DNA of 64,000 nt from Symbiodinium natans. Lineage: Eukaryota > Sar > Dinophyceae > Suessiales > Symbiodiniaceae. The notes beneath the pieces were generated by a model. The model was not told where the DNA came from. It did not search any database and saw nothing but the letters and a program-made list of their open reading frames with translations. The position numbers were made by a program, and so were the translations under genes. The DNA is taken from NCBI GenBank assembly GCA_905221605.1, contig CAJNDS010001680.1:591001-655000 (forward strand), read 5' to 3'. Within the stretch, counting starts at the first letter, position 1. Each line of letters begins with the position of its first letter. Positions 30,310-42,128 of this stretch are shown in pieces.

Positions 30310-33300
30310 CCCCGAAGCATCGCACCGCGCGTGGCCAAGGCCGGAGCAGCCGGAGCTGTCCCGGAAGGATGGGGGGGTTCAGGGTTTAGGGTTTAGGGTT
30401 TAGGGTTTAGGGTGTGGGGTTTGGGGTTTAGGGTTTAGGGTTTAGGGTTTGGGGTTTGGGGCTTGGGGTTTGGGGGTTAGTTTTATAGGGTTCAAGGTTA
30501 AGGGTCTAGGGTTCAGGGTTTAGGGTTCAGGGTTTAGGGTTAGGGTTCAGGGTTAAAGGTGTAGGGTTCAGGGTTCAGGGTGTAGGGTTCAGGGTTCAGG
30601 GTGTGGATGCAGGGCAAGGTTCAGTGTTAGGGGTTTAGGGTTTAGGGGCTAGGGTTCAAGGCTCAGGATGTAGAGGGTTCAGGGCGGGGGTTTTGGGCAG
30701 GGTTTAGGGTGTGGGGTTTAGGGTAGGGCTTAGGGCTTAGGGTTGTTGAGCCCGAGTGGAGTTTAGGGCTTAAGGGTTGCGGTTTTGGACTAGGAGGTTT
30801 TAGGGGTAGCCCCGAATGCCACTAAACACTGCCTTTTTCGCTAGACCCTAAACCCTAAAGGATCCATGTACCGATAGTTATACAAGATACTTGCTAAAGC
30901 TGCTATAGGGCAACCCCTTTCAGGCCCAATACTATATAGGCACAAGGACCCGTAGAGTAAGCCCTAAAGGAGTGGGAGCAGTTTGTTCCCGCCTTTGCGC
31001 GAGCTGCCGCTGAGAAGTCGCGCGGGGTGCTCGTTGCGCATGCAAAGGGTCGATTTAGGGTTTAGGGTTTAGGGTTTAGGGTTTAGGGTTTAGGGTTTAG
31101 GGTTTAGGGTTTAGGGTTTAGGGTTTAGGGTTTAGGGTTTAGGTGTTCATGCCCGGAACGATTCACCCTGTGCTTGCTTGCAGAGAGTATCCCAAAGAAA
31201 GCAGAAAATATGGGCTACCCAAGTAGAGTCCCAAAGCGCCCCCTGAACCCAAAACTGTAGACCTTCTGGCCCCAAACCCCAAATCCCAACACCCTAAACA
31301 ACCCTAAACAACCCTAAACAACCCTAAACAACCCTAATCCCTAAACCGCCTCAGGCCTAGGAGGGTGGGAGTTGGGTTTACCTTCTTGTGGTCTGGTCCG
31401 GCACACAGAGCTTCGGGCTTCAGCCCAGAAATTCCCAAAAGCTTCCTTAAGGCAGGGTGTGGGGTTTAGGGTTTAGGGTTTAGGGTTTAGGGTTTAGGGT
31501 TGAGGGTTGAGGGTTGAGGGTTGAGGGTTAATCTCGGAATCTTCCCTGAATCTCCCCTGAATGACAGTAGGCAGGGCCGTTAAAGCCGATCGTGTGCAAA
31601 TAAAACTTGGCTATCTCCAATCCCCACATTCCAAGTCCAACCCCCCCCTCCCCCCCGGCCCAAAAAAAACAAAAACAATAATAATACCAAACACCCCCCC
31701 TCCCCCCCAAACCCCACAAAAACCCAAATTCCTAAACCCCAAAACGACTTCCAACACCCCAAATTCCAAACCCCCTCCCGTGCCCCTACCACCACCCGTC
31801 CTCCAACAAAAACAAGCCGAGTCCCGAGCCACAAACTCTAAACCCTAAACCCTAAACCCTAAACCCTAAACCCTAAATCCTAAACCCTAAACCCTAAACC
31901 CTAAACCCTAAGCCCTAATCCGAGCATCCGTTTAATTCAGGCGACCCAAAGTCCAAGTCCGACAGCTCCGCCAAAGCCCCGGCGTTGCCCGGGCCTTGGA
32001 GCGTCCAGGATTTTTTGAGTTTAGGAAGTGCAGGGTTTGAGGTTCAGGTTTAGGGTTTCAGGGTTTAGGGTTAAAAGGTTTAGGTTCAGGGTTTAGGGTT
32101 TAGGGTTTAGGGTTTAGGGTTTAGGGTTTAGGGTTTAGGGTTTAGGGTGTTTAGGAAGTGAAGGGTTGAAGCGTTCAAGGGTCTGCGAAAACCCTGAACA
32201 GGCTTGAGCGTTGAGGGTCGAGGGTTTAGGGTATAAGGTTCACTCCAATACTCTTCAGCAAGCCATATCTTAGGGTTTAGGGTTTAGGGTTTAGGGTTTA
32301 GGGTTTAGGGCTGAAGCCAACTTACGATACCCGTCTCTACTTCTAATCGAGGACTGCTCCCGGGTCTCTGGGAGCCCAAAACCCCCTAAACCCTAAACCC
32401 TAAACCCTAAACCCTAAACCCTAAACCCCAACTTGTGAACCGAAACCCTACAGATTCGGCAGACTGCAGCCCCCGGGTTTAGGGTTTAGGGTTTAGGGTT
32501 TAGGGTTTAGGGTTTAGGGTTTAGGGTTTAGGCTTTATCCAGAAGTTGGGGTTCTCAGGTTTAGAGCTTCGGGTACATTCTAATATGGCTTGCGGTTTCG
32601 CCCAGTTTTTCAGGGCTTACTAGACTTCCAACTTACCCACAAAGTGTCTTCTGGTGAGTAAAGAATTCAGCGTGTCATAGGATTTCAGAAGGGTTTTCAG
32701 GCCTTTAAGGCGTGTTAACCCAACATAGAATACTGAGGTGTGATCATGGGTTCGCTGGGGGGTTTCAGGTAGGGTTTTAGCAGGATCCAAGATTTGGGGG
32801 GACTACCTGTGCCCTGAAAGCGTAGCCCCAAACCCTAAACCCTAAACCCTAAACCCTAAACCCTAAACCCTAAACCCTAAACCCTAAACCTTAAACCCTA
32901 AACCCTAAACCCTAAACCCTAACCTGCTAAGCATCCGTAGGCCGTAGGCTCCACTAGCCCAGGTTCATCGGCCAGCAGCCGCAGCAGGCACCCCAGCCCC
33001 AGCAGCCCCAGCAGCCTGAGCAGCCGGAGCAGCCCGAGTCTCAGGGCGGTTGGGGTTTGCAGGGTGTTAGGGTCTTAGGGTTTGTAGGGTGTTAGGGCGT
33101 TATAGGGTTTAGGACTGTAGGGTGAAGGGTTTGTGGGGTTTATAGGGTTTGTGGGGTTTGCAGGGTTTAGGGCCTTAGGGTGTTCAGGGTGTTGGGCGTC
33201 TAAGGGTGTTAGGGTTTAGGACTGTAGGGCTGTGTAGGCTTGAGGCTTTGTAGGGTTTGTAGGGTTTCTAGGCTTCGCAGGAACCCTAAACCCTAAACCC

Positions 33301-33463
33301 TAAACCCTAAACCCTAAACCCTAAACCCTAAACCCTAAACCCTAAACCCTACACCCTCCCGAAGCACCCGAAGGCCGGGTTTCGGGGGTTGTCGGGTTTG
33401 GGCCTCTTCCCTGATATGTTTCCGGCTTTGGTTCGCTGATGAGCATCTTTGCCCCGCAAAAAG
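30310..33463 (+). CDS. Tandem unit 1: PEQPEL / EWEQFVP / DPKSKS / Q-rich exons
   Basis: Exon A 30310-30373 ([20 protein letters not shown]). Exon B 30970-31048 (EWEQFVPAFARAAAEKSRGV, then LVAHAK). Exon C 31941-32018 ([20 protein letters not shown]). Exon D 32963-33048 ([20 protein letters not shown], then PEQPESQG). A possible further exon, 33374-33463, reads GGCRVWASSLICFRLWFADE. B joins C in phase. Each exon has CCCTAAA upstream and TTTAGGG downstream. The unit is repeated twice more with about 4.3-kb spacing. The protein would be acidic, repetitive and probably disordered apart from B; unknown function. Confidence 0.55.
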
Positions 33464-34569
33464 GTGTTTCTTCCTAGGTTTAGGGTTTTAGGGATTTAGG
33501 GTGTAGGATTTAGGGCTGTTACTCTTGGGTCGAGGGCTCTACTCGTGATTATTAGGGTTGCCATCGTTGCCTGCATCTCTTGCTTATTCGTGACGGGAGG
33601 GGGGGGTGGGGGGTGGGGTGAACTTTGCTCTTTTTCTTATAAACCCTAAACCCTAATCCCTAAACCGCATGCTTCTAGATGTCTGCTGTGTTGTTCATCC
33701 TCCCGGCTTGCGGGGGGGGGGGGTAGGGTTTAGGGTTTAGGGTTTAGGGTTTAGGGTTTAGGGTTTAGGGTTTAGGGTTTAGGGTTTAGGGTTTGGGATC
33801 TGTGGGCGTAGGGCTATTTTTTGGGGTTGCTTAGGGTTGGCTGTGGCGGTTCAATAGCGGTCCTTGTGGCTTTTTTTTCTTTGAGAAGGTACTGTTTGCT
33901 TAAGAACCCTGGCACCAAATGATATGCTTCCCTATAAGGGTAACAAGGGGACTTGTTTTAACAAAATTTGGGGCGATTAAGCAGATGGTAGGTAGAAGGT
34001 TGCTTTGGAAGTTGATCTTTCTTTCAGTTGCATCTGTAGAGTCCTGGGGTCCCACCCCCCCCCCCCCCCCTCGCGCGAGCGATTGTTTCTTGCTGCGTAA
34101 ATGATCGTGGTAGTTAGAGTGGGTGAGGGGACTTGAATCTTAGAGTTCTTAAGGATGTTCTTTTCTTCCGTGAATGCCGAAGCTCACTGAGCCCCATTGA
34201 AGCTGCATGCACGGAGCCTCCGTGTTCCCAAACTATAGTTTGGGGAGGGTTTAGGGATTAGGGTAAGGGTTTAGGGTTTAGGGTTTAGGGTTTTGGGTAT
34301 AGGGTTTAGGGTTTAGGGTTAGGTTTAGGGTTTAGGGTTTGGGGTTTAGGGTTTAGGGTTTAGGGCCGGTTTAGGGTAAACCTTAACACCCTATGCCCTG
34401 TACCTTCACAAATGTGGCAACCTGACCTTGTCACAGATTCTGTATTGAGCCGCAAATCGAGTTCACGTTAGCCTTCACCACGTGCTGGGGCCTAAGCCCG
34501 AATTCCGAAACTTTAAGCCCGAAACCCTAAACCCTAAACCCTAAACCCTAAAGCCTAAATGTTACAAAG

Positions 34570-37263
34570 GGCCCCGAAGCACTTTCAGCCGCACATCGTG
34601 CTTCGCCAAGGCCGGAGCAGCCTGAGCTGTCCCAGAAGGACGGGGGACGAAGGGTCTAGGGTTTGGGGTGCAGGGTTCAGGGTTCAGGGTTCCGGGTCTT
34701 CTAGGGCTGGGTTCGGGGTTGGGGTATCGTGTTTGGGCTCAGGGTTCAGGGTTTAGGGTTCAGGGTTCAGGGTTCCTGGTCTTATAGGGCTGGGGGTCTA
34801 GGGTTTAGGGCTTGCAGTTCGGGTTTTAGGTTTTGGGGTCTAGGGTTAGAGCTTAGGTTTTACGGTTTTGGGTTCAGGGCTTAGGTGTTGGGGTTTAGGG
34901 CTTGGGGTCTTAGGGTTCAGTCAGGGACTAGGGTTCATTGTTTGGGTATCATGGTCCAGTTCAGGGATTTAGGGAGGGTTTAGGGGTTTAGGGTTTAGGG
35001 TTTAGGGTTTTTAGCTCTTAGGGTTTGGGGTTCGGAGGCTTTGATTTTGGCTGTAGGGTCGTGGGTGTTGATGAAGGGTGTAAAGGCACCTAAACCCTAA
35101 ATAAAGACTAAACAACCCTAGACCCTATAGGCCCTAGACCCTCAATCCCAAATCCCAAACCTAAACCCTGAACCCTAAGACCTAAGCGCTGAACCCTACA
35201 CCCTGCAGCATACCCTAAACCAAACCCGAAACCCTAAACCCATAGCAGGACTGGGAGCAGTATGTCCCCGGCTTCGCGCGATCTGCCGCTGAGAAGTCAC
35301 GTGGGGCACTCATGAGAAAGTGCAGATTTTGGAGTTTAAGGTTAGGGTTTTCCGATGAAAGCTTGGAGAAAACAGAGGTTCCCGTACTTAAGTTTTGGGG
35401 CGTTTTTTCTGGGGTGTTTCTTATTTAGATACTGAGAAAATAAACGTTTCTCCATGAAAGGATAGTGAAATTCAGTTTGTCCTTTTGAAATTCCTAGTCA
35501 AATACAGAGCGAACCCAAAACAAGAAAAGCAAAAACAAAACAATAGATTCCCAACATTATTCCGGACCCATTCACTTAAGCCTCAAGCCCCAAACCCAAA
35601 ACCCAGCCCCCCCCCCCCCCCCCCCCCCCCCAAACCCCCACCTCAAGAACCCCACGCTGCACACTAAGCCCTACACCCCAAGCTCAAAATCCCCCTAAAC
35701 CCGAAACCCTAAACCCTGAACCCTAAACCCTAAACCTCAGGCGATGCCAAGTCCGACAGCGACACCAAGTCCGACAGCTCTGCCAAAGCGGCATTGCCTG
35801 GGCCTTGGGCAGAGGCTTGTTTGGGGGTTTAGTGTTTGGGGTTTAGGTGTTAGGGTTCAGGGTTTGGGGGTTCAGGGTTTGGGGGTTTAGGGTTTGGGAG
35901 TTCAGGGTTTGGGGTTAGGGTTTGGGGTTTAGGGTTTAGTGTTTAGGGTTTGGGGTTTCGGGTTTGGGGTTTGGGGTTTGGGGTTTAGAGTGTAGTGTTT
36001 GGGGTTTGGGGTTTGGGGTTTGGGGTTTGGGGTTTGGGGTTTGGGGTTTGGGGTTTGGGGTTTGGGGTTTGGGGTTTGGGGTTTGGGGTTTGGGGTTTGG
36101 GGTTTGGGGTTTGGGGTTTGGGGTTTGGGGTGTGGGGTTTGGGGTTTGGGGTTGGGGGTTTGGGGTTTGGGGTTTGGGGTTTGGGGTTTGGGGTTTGGGG
36201 TTTGGGGTTTGGGGTTTGGGGTTTGGGGTTTGGGGTTTGGGGTTTGGGGGTTGGGGTTTGGGGTTTGGGGTTTGGGGTTTGGGGTTTGGGGTTTGGGGTT
36301 TGGGGTTTGGGGTTTGGGGTTTGGGGTTTGGGGTTTGGGGTTTGGGGTTCAGATTCAGGGTTTAGAACTTAAAGTGTTAGGCTTGCAGGCTTGGGCTTGG
36401 CAGGAGGCTTGGATCATCAGAACAAGGCAACCACATTGTTTACCAGGGAGATATTCTATCAGGGTTTAGGGGTTAGGGTTTAGGGTTTGAGATATAGGCA
36501 CATTATTGGAGTTTCTGAACAACCTACAACTTCGTAGCGTGTAGTCCCTAACTGTCAACTAGAGCAACCGCAGAATGCTCGGAAAATGGATGCCTAGGTA
36601 GACCCTATAAACTCAACCCTTCTTAAACCTCCAAAATGCCCATGATCACGTCCTCTAGCTATTTGCTAAATCGTACGGAGGCCACCATCATGGATAACTT
36701 GGAGGTCTCCCCTGATAGATAGTGTTTAGGGTTTAGGGTTTAGGGTTTAGGGTTTAGGGTTTAGGGTTTAGGGTTTAAACATATTTCACTATCAAATCCC
36801 CAACCCCACCGAGCCACCAGCACGGGCGATTTGGGTCCTTGAGGTGAACCCCAAGATATCCCCTGTTCCCCAAACCCTAAACCCGAAACCCGAAACCCTA
36901 AACCCCAAACCCTAAACCCTAAACCCTAAAAGTGGCACGTTCCCTAAGCCCTCAAAGCGGCACGTGCCCTAGAAGCACCTTCCCAACTCCCCCCTAGTCA
37001 GAGACTCCAAAACCCTCTTAATTAAGGAATATACCTTAAATCATATGAGGGTTCCCATTATGATTTCAGGGATATTCCTCAATTAAATAAGTCAGGAAGA
37101 TACCTTAAATCATATGAGGGTTCCCATTTATAATTTAAGGGGTATTCCTTAATTAAGGGCTTTTGGAGTCTGTGGGTATAATCCAGGTTCATCGGCCAGC
37201 AGCCACAGCAGGCACCCCAGCCCCAGCAGCCTGAGCAGCCGGAGCAGCCCGAGTCTCAGGGCT
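34570..37263 (+). CDS. Tandem unit 2 of the Q/P/E-rich family
   Basis: Exon A 34570-34645 (one base shorter than in unit 3 within CACATCGTGCTTCGCC, which shifts its frame). Exon B 35249-35340 ([20 protein letters not shown]). Exon C 35741-35826 ([20 protein letters not shown]). Exon D 37197-37263 ([20 protein letters not shown]). Intervals to unit 1 are about 4.3 kb for A, B and D. The 1-bp indel and variable B end suggest this unit is partly decayed or is spliced differently. Confidence 0.5.
35998..36349. repeat. TTTGGGG heptamer array, about 350 bp
   Basis: About 50 head-to-tail TTTGGGG units, with rare slips (TGTGGGG, TTGGGGG). It lies in the intron between exons C and D of unit 2. The VWGLGFG frames over it are repeat products. 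Confidence 0.95.
36999..37174. mobile_element. TIR element, CAGAGACTCC family, copy 2
   Basis: CAGAGACTCCAAAACCCTCT... to ...GGGCTTTTGGAGTCTGTG. The interior block ATACCTTAAATCATATGAGG, followed by GTTCCCAT, is present twice, making this copy longer than 12996-13104. It ends 22 bp before exon D of unit 2. Confidence 0.8.
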
Positions 37264-37429
37264 GTTGGGGTTGTTGGGTTTGTAGGGTGTTCGGGTGTTC
37301 GGGTGTTCGGGTGTTCGGGTGTTCGGGTGTTAGGGTGTTAGGGTGTTAGGGTGTTAGGGTTGAGGGATTTTGTAGGGTTTATAGGGCTGGGGGAAAAATG
37401 CCCCAAAAACAGCTCTACGAGGGCAACCG

Positions 37430-38160
37430 GCGCAGTCAGAAAAAAACATCAGCAAGATACTGTTTGACTTATTAATGCGTGTGTTTCTTTTCGTGGCAGA
37501 ATTTGCATTCAATATTATGGTGTTTAGTTTTCCTTACCGTTCTTTTCTTTACTCTCCTCTTCAAGTTTGAAAAACCCTCTCAACTAATTTAGCTACTGCT
37601 TCCTCATTCTTGAACTTCTTGATTGGTCTTTTCATTTCCTCTGAAGATTCGCAAGTACATCTACATGTATATGTATATACAAACTCAGATTAACAATTTT
37701 AGAGCTTTTGAAGCGCTTGAATTCTTTTTTTTCATGCATTGTCTTTCTCCCGCCATTCTTTTGGATACTTCTTTTTGCACTTCTGGCATTCCAGCATTTT
37801 ATTCACTACTTCTGGCATCTTACCGAGACAACAGTGATTTTATGTGTATCCGCTACAATATTTCATAACATGACGAAATGCTATGAATATATATATATAC
37901 ACATATATATATATATCGGGAGCTCCAAGCGCTTTTTATTGTATGCTTACGACGCGGCAGTTAGACGAGCGCTGTTGCAAACCCATAACTTCAGGATGTA
38001 TGACAATTACTACAAGTTGCTAGAAGCAGGTATAAACGTACATTATATGTCGAAGCCGATGCCTTTCTGATATGAAAGATAGAAAAAGCAGGATAAGTAC
38101 GAAATTGGCGAGGTGATGATACGCCAGACGCAAAAGAGGGAAGAAGGGCACACATTCAAG
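37430..38160 (+). other. AT-rich island with a coding-like 3' segment
   Basis: No telomere-type repeats and much lower GC than its neighbours; (AT)n runs at 37888-37916. After CGGGAG a frame 37923-38070 reads SKRFLLYAYDAAVRRALLQT, HNFRMYDNYYKLLEAGINVH, YMSKPMPF then TGA. Its codons are A/T-ending, unlike the other exons. It sits between units 2 and 3 of the tandem array and may be a captured or transferred piece; origin unknown. Confidence 0.5.
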
Positions 38161-38214
38161 GTTTAGGGTTTAGGTTTTAGGGTTTAGGGTTTAGGGTTTC
38201 AATGTCAGGTTTAG

Positions 38215-38547
38215 GTATGAGACTAAGAGCATCAGCGGCAAGGCGGTGGTGCTACAGAACGTACAGTCCAAGGATGAAGGAAAAAAAAGTATGGAACCAC
38301 TGACTGGATGAGCTGGACGAAGCCAGGGTTTAGGGTTTAGGGTTTAGGGTTTAGGGTTTAGGGCAAAAACACTTCACTGCGCGCCTGATGCCGGCACGGT
38401 GCAGTAGTTGCCACGGGAAGTGGAGACAGGGTGCTGGATGCTTAGCACACTGGGCAGGATGTCGGGACATTGTGGCATCTATCTGACTGGCGAAGCAGGG
38501 ATTGCCTGCACCGTCCATGGATGCGTGGGCGGCTGGCCTGCTGCGGG
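38215..38547 (+). CDS. Two exon-like islands
   Basis: 38215-38311 follows GGTTTAG, so the acceptor AG comes from a telomere-type unit. It reads YETKSISGKAVVLQNVQSKD, EGKKSMEPLTG then TGA 38309-38311. 38408-38547 (after GCAGTAG, donor GG|GTTTAGG at 38548) reads PREVETGCWMLSTLGRMSGH and then CGIYLTGEAGIACTVHGCVG. They are independent or alternative exons between units 2 and 3. Confidence 0.4.
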
Positions 38548-38914
38548 GTTTAGGGGTTTTGGGGTTTTGGGGTTTTGGGGTTTTGGGGGTTAGGGGGTTT
38601 GGGGTTTAGGGTTTAGGGTTCCCCCCCCTCCAAATACAACATACCAAGACTAGTCATTTCCTCAGCCAGACCACACTCCTAAAGCTCGCAGCCCCCGTAA
38701 CCCGAAAGCCTGCAGAGTACACGAATCGCCAGAGCACGGGCCTTGGCTGACTTGAATCTTCACTACTTTCTGGGGTCTAAACCCGAAATCCGAAACCTTA
38801 AGCCCGAAACCCTGCAGTATTGGAACAGGGGAATCGCAGCACTAATCGCCCTTAAACAATGTTCCAGCTTCATGGACCTAAACCCTAAACTCAGCCTATC
38901 CCCTAGATACAAAG

Positions 38915-41493
38915 GGCCCCGAAGCACTTTAAGCCGCACATCACGCCTTCGCCAAGGCCGGAGCAGCCTGAGCTGTCCCAGAAGGACGGGGGGGGCCTGG
39001 AGTCTGTGGGGTATTGGGCTTGCGGTTCAGACTTTAGGGTTTGGGGTTTTGGGTTCAGGGTTTAGGTGTTGGGGTTTCGGGCTTGGGGTTTTGGCTTTAG
39101 GGTTCAGTCAGGGATTAGGGTTTATAGTTTGGGGTTCATGGTTCAGGGTTCAGCTCAGGCATTTGACTGGGGTTTAGTACGACAAAGGGTTTGCGGTTTG
39201 GGGGCTGAAGGGTTGTGGGTGTTCATTGAGCCCTAAACCCTAAACCCTAGACCCTAAACCCTAAACCCTAAACCCTAAACCCTGTATAGGCACCCTACCT
39301 TAAACCCTGAGCCCTAAAACCCATAGCAAAAGCCCGAAAGGCCCTGCATGCCCAGAACAGCCCCTGTTTAGCCTCACGTCTCAGCCCTAAACCCTAAACT
39401 CTAAACCCTGAACCCTAGAGCCCAAACCCTAAACCCTAAACCCTAAACTCTAAACCCTAAACCCTAAGCCCGAAACCCTGCTTCAACGAGCTCGACAAGA
39501 AAATCCTGTGGGTCTGCCGTCGGGGGACCTAAGGGGACTATTGGTTTCTCTTCTGGAATCCTGGAAGGTGGTTACGCCACGTACCTTGTGCGAGTCCAGC
39601 TAAAAATAAATGTAAACCGTAAACCTGAAACCCTAAACCCCAGGCCCCAAACCCCTACCCTAAGCCCGAACCCCTTCTAGTAAACCTAAACCCTGAACCT
39701 TAAACCCTCAACCCTACTGTAAAGACGAAACCCTACCGTAAAGAACCCTAAGCCCTAAACCCTACTGTACACCCGAAACCAAACCCTAAGCCCTAAACCC
39801 ATGACAGGACTGGGAGCAGTATGTCCCCGGCTTCGCGCGATCTGCCGCTGAAAAGTCACGTGGGGCACCCATGCACGGGAAGGTTTTTGGATAGAGAAAG
39901 TGGAGATTTAGGGCTTGAGTTTTAGGGGTTTAGGGTTTCCGGTGAAAGCTTAGAGAAAGCGGAGGTTCCCCCCAAGTTTTGGGGGCTTTGGGCATTTCTT
40001 ACTTCAATTTAGAGGAAAGAAACGTTTCCCTGCGAAGAATAAACAAAATAGAGGTTGTCCTATTGGAAAAGGAGAAAATGAGGTTTTCGGAGTGAAACAC
40101 AGAGCAACCCTAAACCTGCCAAGAACAACTCAAAAAAAACAAAAAAATAGATTCCCAAAAATATTTCCGGCTCCATGAACGATATAATGAACCCAAGCCC
40201 AAAATCCTCAACACCTGAGCCGCCTGAGCCTCAGGCGACGCCAAGTCCGACAGCGACACCAAGTCCGACAGCTCTGCCAAAGCGGCATTGTCTGGGCCTT
40301 TTTTGCAGAGGCTTGTTTGGGGGTTTTGAGGTTTAGGGTTTGGGGTTTAGGGTTGTGGGGTTTAGGGTTTAGGGTTTGGGGTTTGGGGTTTAGGGTTTGG
40401 GGTTCAGCTTAGGGTTCATAACTTAAAGTGTCAGGCCTTCAGGTTTAGGCCTGACAGGGCTTGACTCAGGCTTTAGGGTTTAGGGTTTAGGGTTTAGGGT
40501 TTAGGGTTTAGGGTTTAAGGGTTTAGGGTTTAGGGTTTAGGGTACTGTTTGCCACAGAGATATAGGCACATGATTGGAGTTGGGGCGGGGCTCTACCATC
40601 ATTTGCAGGCCTCTACTATGACAGAAATGCTCGCCGGTAACGGGGCTTGTAACGGAAACTGTAACGGAAAGGAGCGGAGCTGTAACGGACTTGTCGCGGA
40701 GCTGTAACGGAGTCGTATCGGAAGGCTGCAACGGAGCGCTACCGGCTGCAGCGATGCTGCAACGGAAGCTGTAACGGAGCCGTAGTAGAAGCAGCAACTT
40801 GATAACGGACCTGTAACGGAAGCTGTAACGGAGCTGCAGCGGAGGTGCTGTAACGGAGCTGTAACGGAAGCTGTAACGGAAGCGGTAACGGAGCAGTAAC
40901 AGAGGCGCAAGGGAGCGGTAACGGAGCTGTAACGGAGGTGCATCGGAGCTGTAACGGACGGAGCTGCAACGGAACTGTAACGGAAGCTGCAACGGAACTG
41001 TAACGGAAGCTGTAACGGAGGTGCAACAGAGTTGTAACGGAGCTCTAGTGGAAGCTGTAACGGAGGTGCAACGGAGCTGTAACGGAACTGTAGCAGTTGC
41101 TGTAACGGAGCTGTAACGGACGGCCGACGGTGGGTAGCGCAAATCCCATAGTAAATGATGGTAGAGCCCACCCCCAAGATTGGAGTTTCTGAGCGACCTG
41201 CAATTTCGTAGCGTGGGCAATTTTGGACCTTTTCAAGGTAAAACCCAAAATAGCCCCTTTCCCCAAAAACCTTTCAAACGTCATATAAACGACCCTAGAC
41301 CCTAGACCCCAGACCCTAGACCCTAGACCCTAAACCCTAAACCCTAATCCCTAAATCCCTAAACCCTAAACCCTACGTGCCCTGGAAGCACCTTCCTAAC
41401 ATCCCCCCCCGAACCCAGGTTCATTGGCCAGCAGCCCCAGCAGAAACCCCAGCCCCAGCAGCCGCAGCAGCCCCAGCAGCCGGAGCAGGCCGG
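38915..41493 (+). CDS. Tandem unit 3 of the Q/P/E-rich family
   Basis: Exon A 38915-38992 ([20 protein letters not shown], then SQKDGG). Exon B 39808-39882 ([20 protein letters not shown], then PMHGK). Exon C 40235-40322 ([20 protein letters not shown]). Exon D 41419-41493 ([20 protein letters not shown], donor GG|GTAGGT). Exon A is open throughout here, giving the best view of the family's sequence. A TIR element (40582-41177) sits between C and D, absent at the matching point of unit 2. A possible extra exon, 38818-38878, reads YWNRGIAALIALKQCSSFMD. Confidence 0.55.
40582..41177. mobile_element. 596-bp TIR element carrying a GCTGTAACGGA array
   Basis: Flanked by the 10-bp direct repeat GATTGGAGTT (40572-40581 and 41178-41187). 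Inverted ends GGGGCTCTACCATCATTT / AAATGATGGTAGAGCCC. The inside is about 40 variable copies of GCTGTAACGGA. The matching site in unit 2 (about 36503-36520) is empty. Minus-strand Leu/Arg-rich frames here are repeat products. Confidence 0.85.
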
Positions 41494-41523
41494 GTAGGTG
41501 TAGGGTTTAGGGTTTAGGGTTTA

Positions 41524-41622
41524 GGGGCTTAGGGGCTTAGGGGCTTAGGGCTTAGGGCTTAGGGCTTAGGGCTTAGGGCTTAGGGCTTAGGGCTTAGGGC
41601 TTAGGGCTTAGGGCTTAGGGCT
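41524..41622. repeat. GCTTAGGG variant array
   Basis: GCTTAGGG(G) units, first octamers and then heptamers (about 12), directly after TTTAGGG. Another uniform variant block; a short one of the same kind is at 56210-56250. Confidence 0.9.
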
Positions 41623-41677
41623 TGGGAAGTCAAGTCAAGCCTTTTTGCTATAAGCAAGAAAGAGCCTCTCTTCCAAG

Positions 41678-41770
41678 GAAGCCTTGTATCTTGAGTTCAT
41701 CCACATGTTCCATGGCCCCGCGCTCTCCGAGACCACCTTGAATATAACTTCACGCCAGGCCACGGCATGA
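41678..41770 (+). CDS. C-terminal exon candidate
   Basis: Acceptor CTCTTCCAAG. Reads EALYLEFIHMFHGPALSETT, LNITSRQATA, TGA 41768-41770. Ordinary codon composition and only this frame open. Unknown protein. Confidence 0.45.
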   Translation, partial: EALYLEFIHMFHGPALSETTLNITSRQATA

Positions 41771-41831
41771 TTGAGCTTGCGGGGCTCAGAGGTTTAGGGT
41801 TTAGGGTTTAGGGTTTAGGGTATGTTCTCAG

Positions 41832-42000
41832 CTCTGTTGCCAATGCCACCCACCGCCAAGTTCTTGAGCAGCGATTGATTTCGACCGTGGCACCACTGTT
41901 CTCATGCGAGGTCGGCGCGTGTTGTCTACTCACAGAAGCTTGGGTGGTGGAGAAGATGAGGAGGTCAACACAGCTGACGCAGCATCCGACCTCAAAGTTC
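41832..42000. CDS. Coding-like island open on both strands
   Basis: Plus strand after TTCTCAG: SVANATHRQVLEQRLISTVA, PLFSCEVGACCLLTEAWVVE and on. Minus strand: ...FEVGCCVSCVDLLIFSTTQA, SVSRQHAPTSHENSGATVEI, NRCSRTWRWVALATEL. Flanks are TTTAGGG to the left and CCCTAAAA to the right, the reverse of the usual exon setting, so it may be a gene fragment caught in an intron. Strand undecided. Confidence 0.35.
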
Positions 42001-42118
42001 CCAAAACCCTAAAACCCTAAAACCCTAAAACCCTAAAACCCTAAAACCCTAAAACCCTAAAACCCTAAAACCCTAAAACCCTAAAACCCTAAAACCCTAA
42101 AACCCTAAAACCCTAAAA
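42001..42118. repeat. CCCTAAAA octamer array
   Basis: Fifteen uniform CCCTAAAA units. The complementary octamer TTTTAGGG forms its own array at 56778-56900. Confidence 0.95.
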
Positions 42119-42128
42119 CCTAAACCCC

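Noticed and set aside
35964-36469. Three overlapping 125-156-codon frames of VWGLGFG repeats
   Set aside because: Direct translation of the TTTGGGG array in all three frames.
40537-41220. Minus-strand 227-codon Leu/Arg/Ser-rich protein
   Set aside because: It is the GCTGTAACGGA satellite read antisense; three frames are open together.
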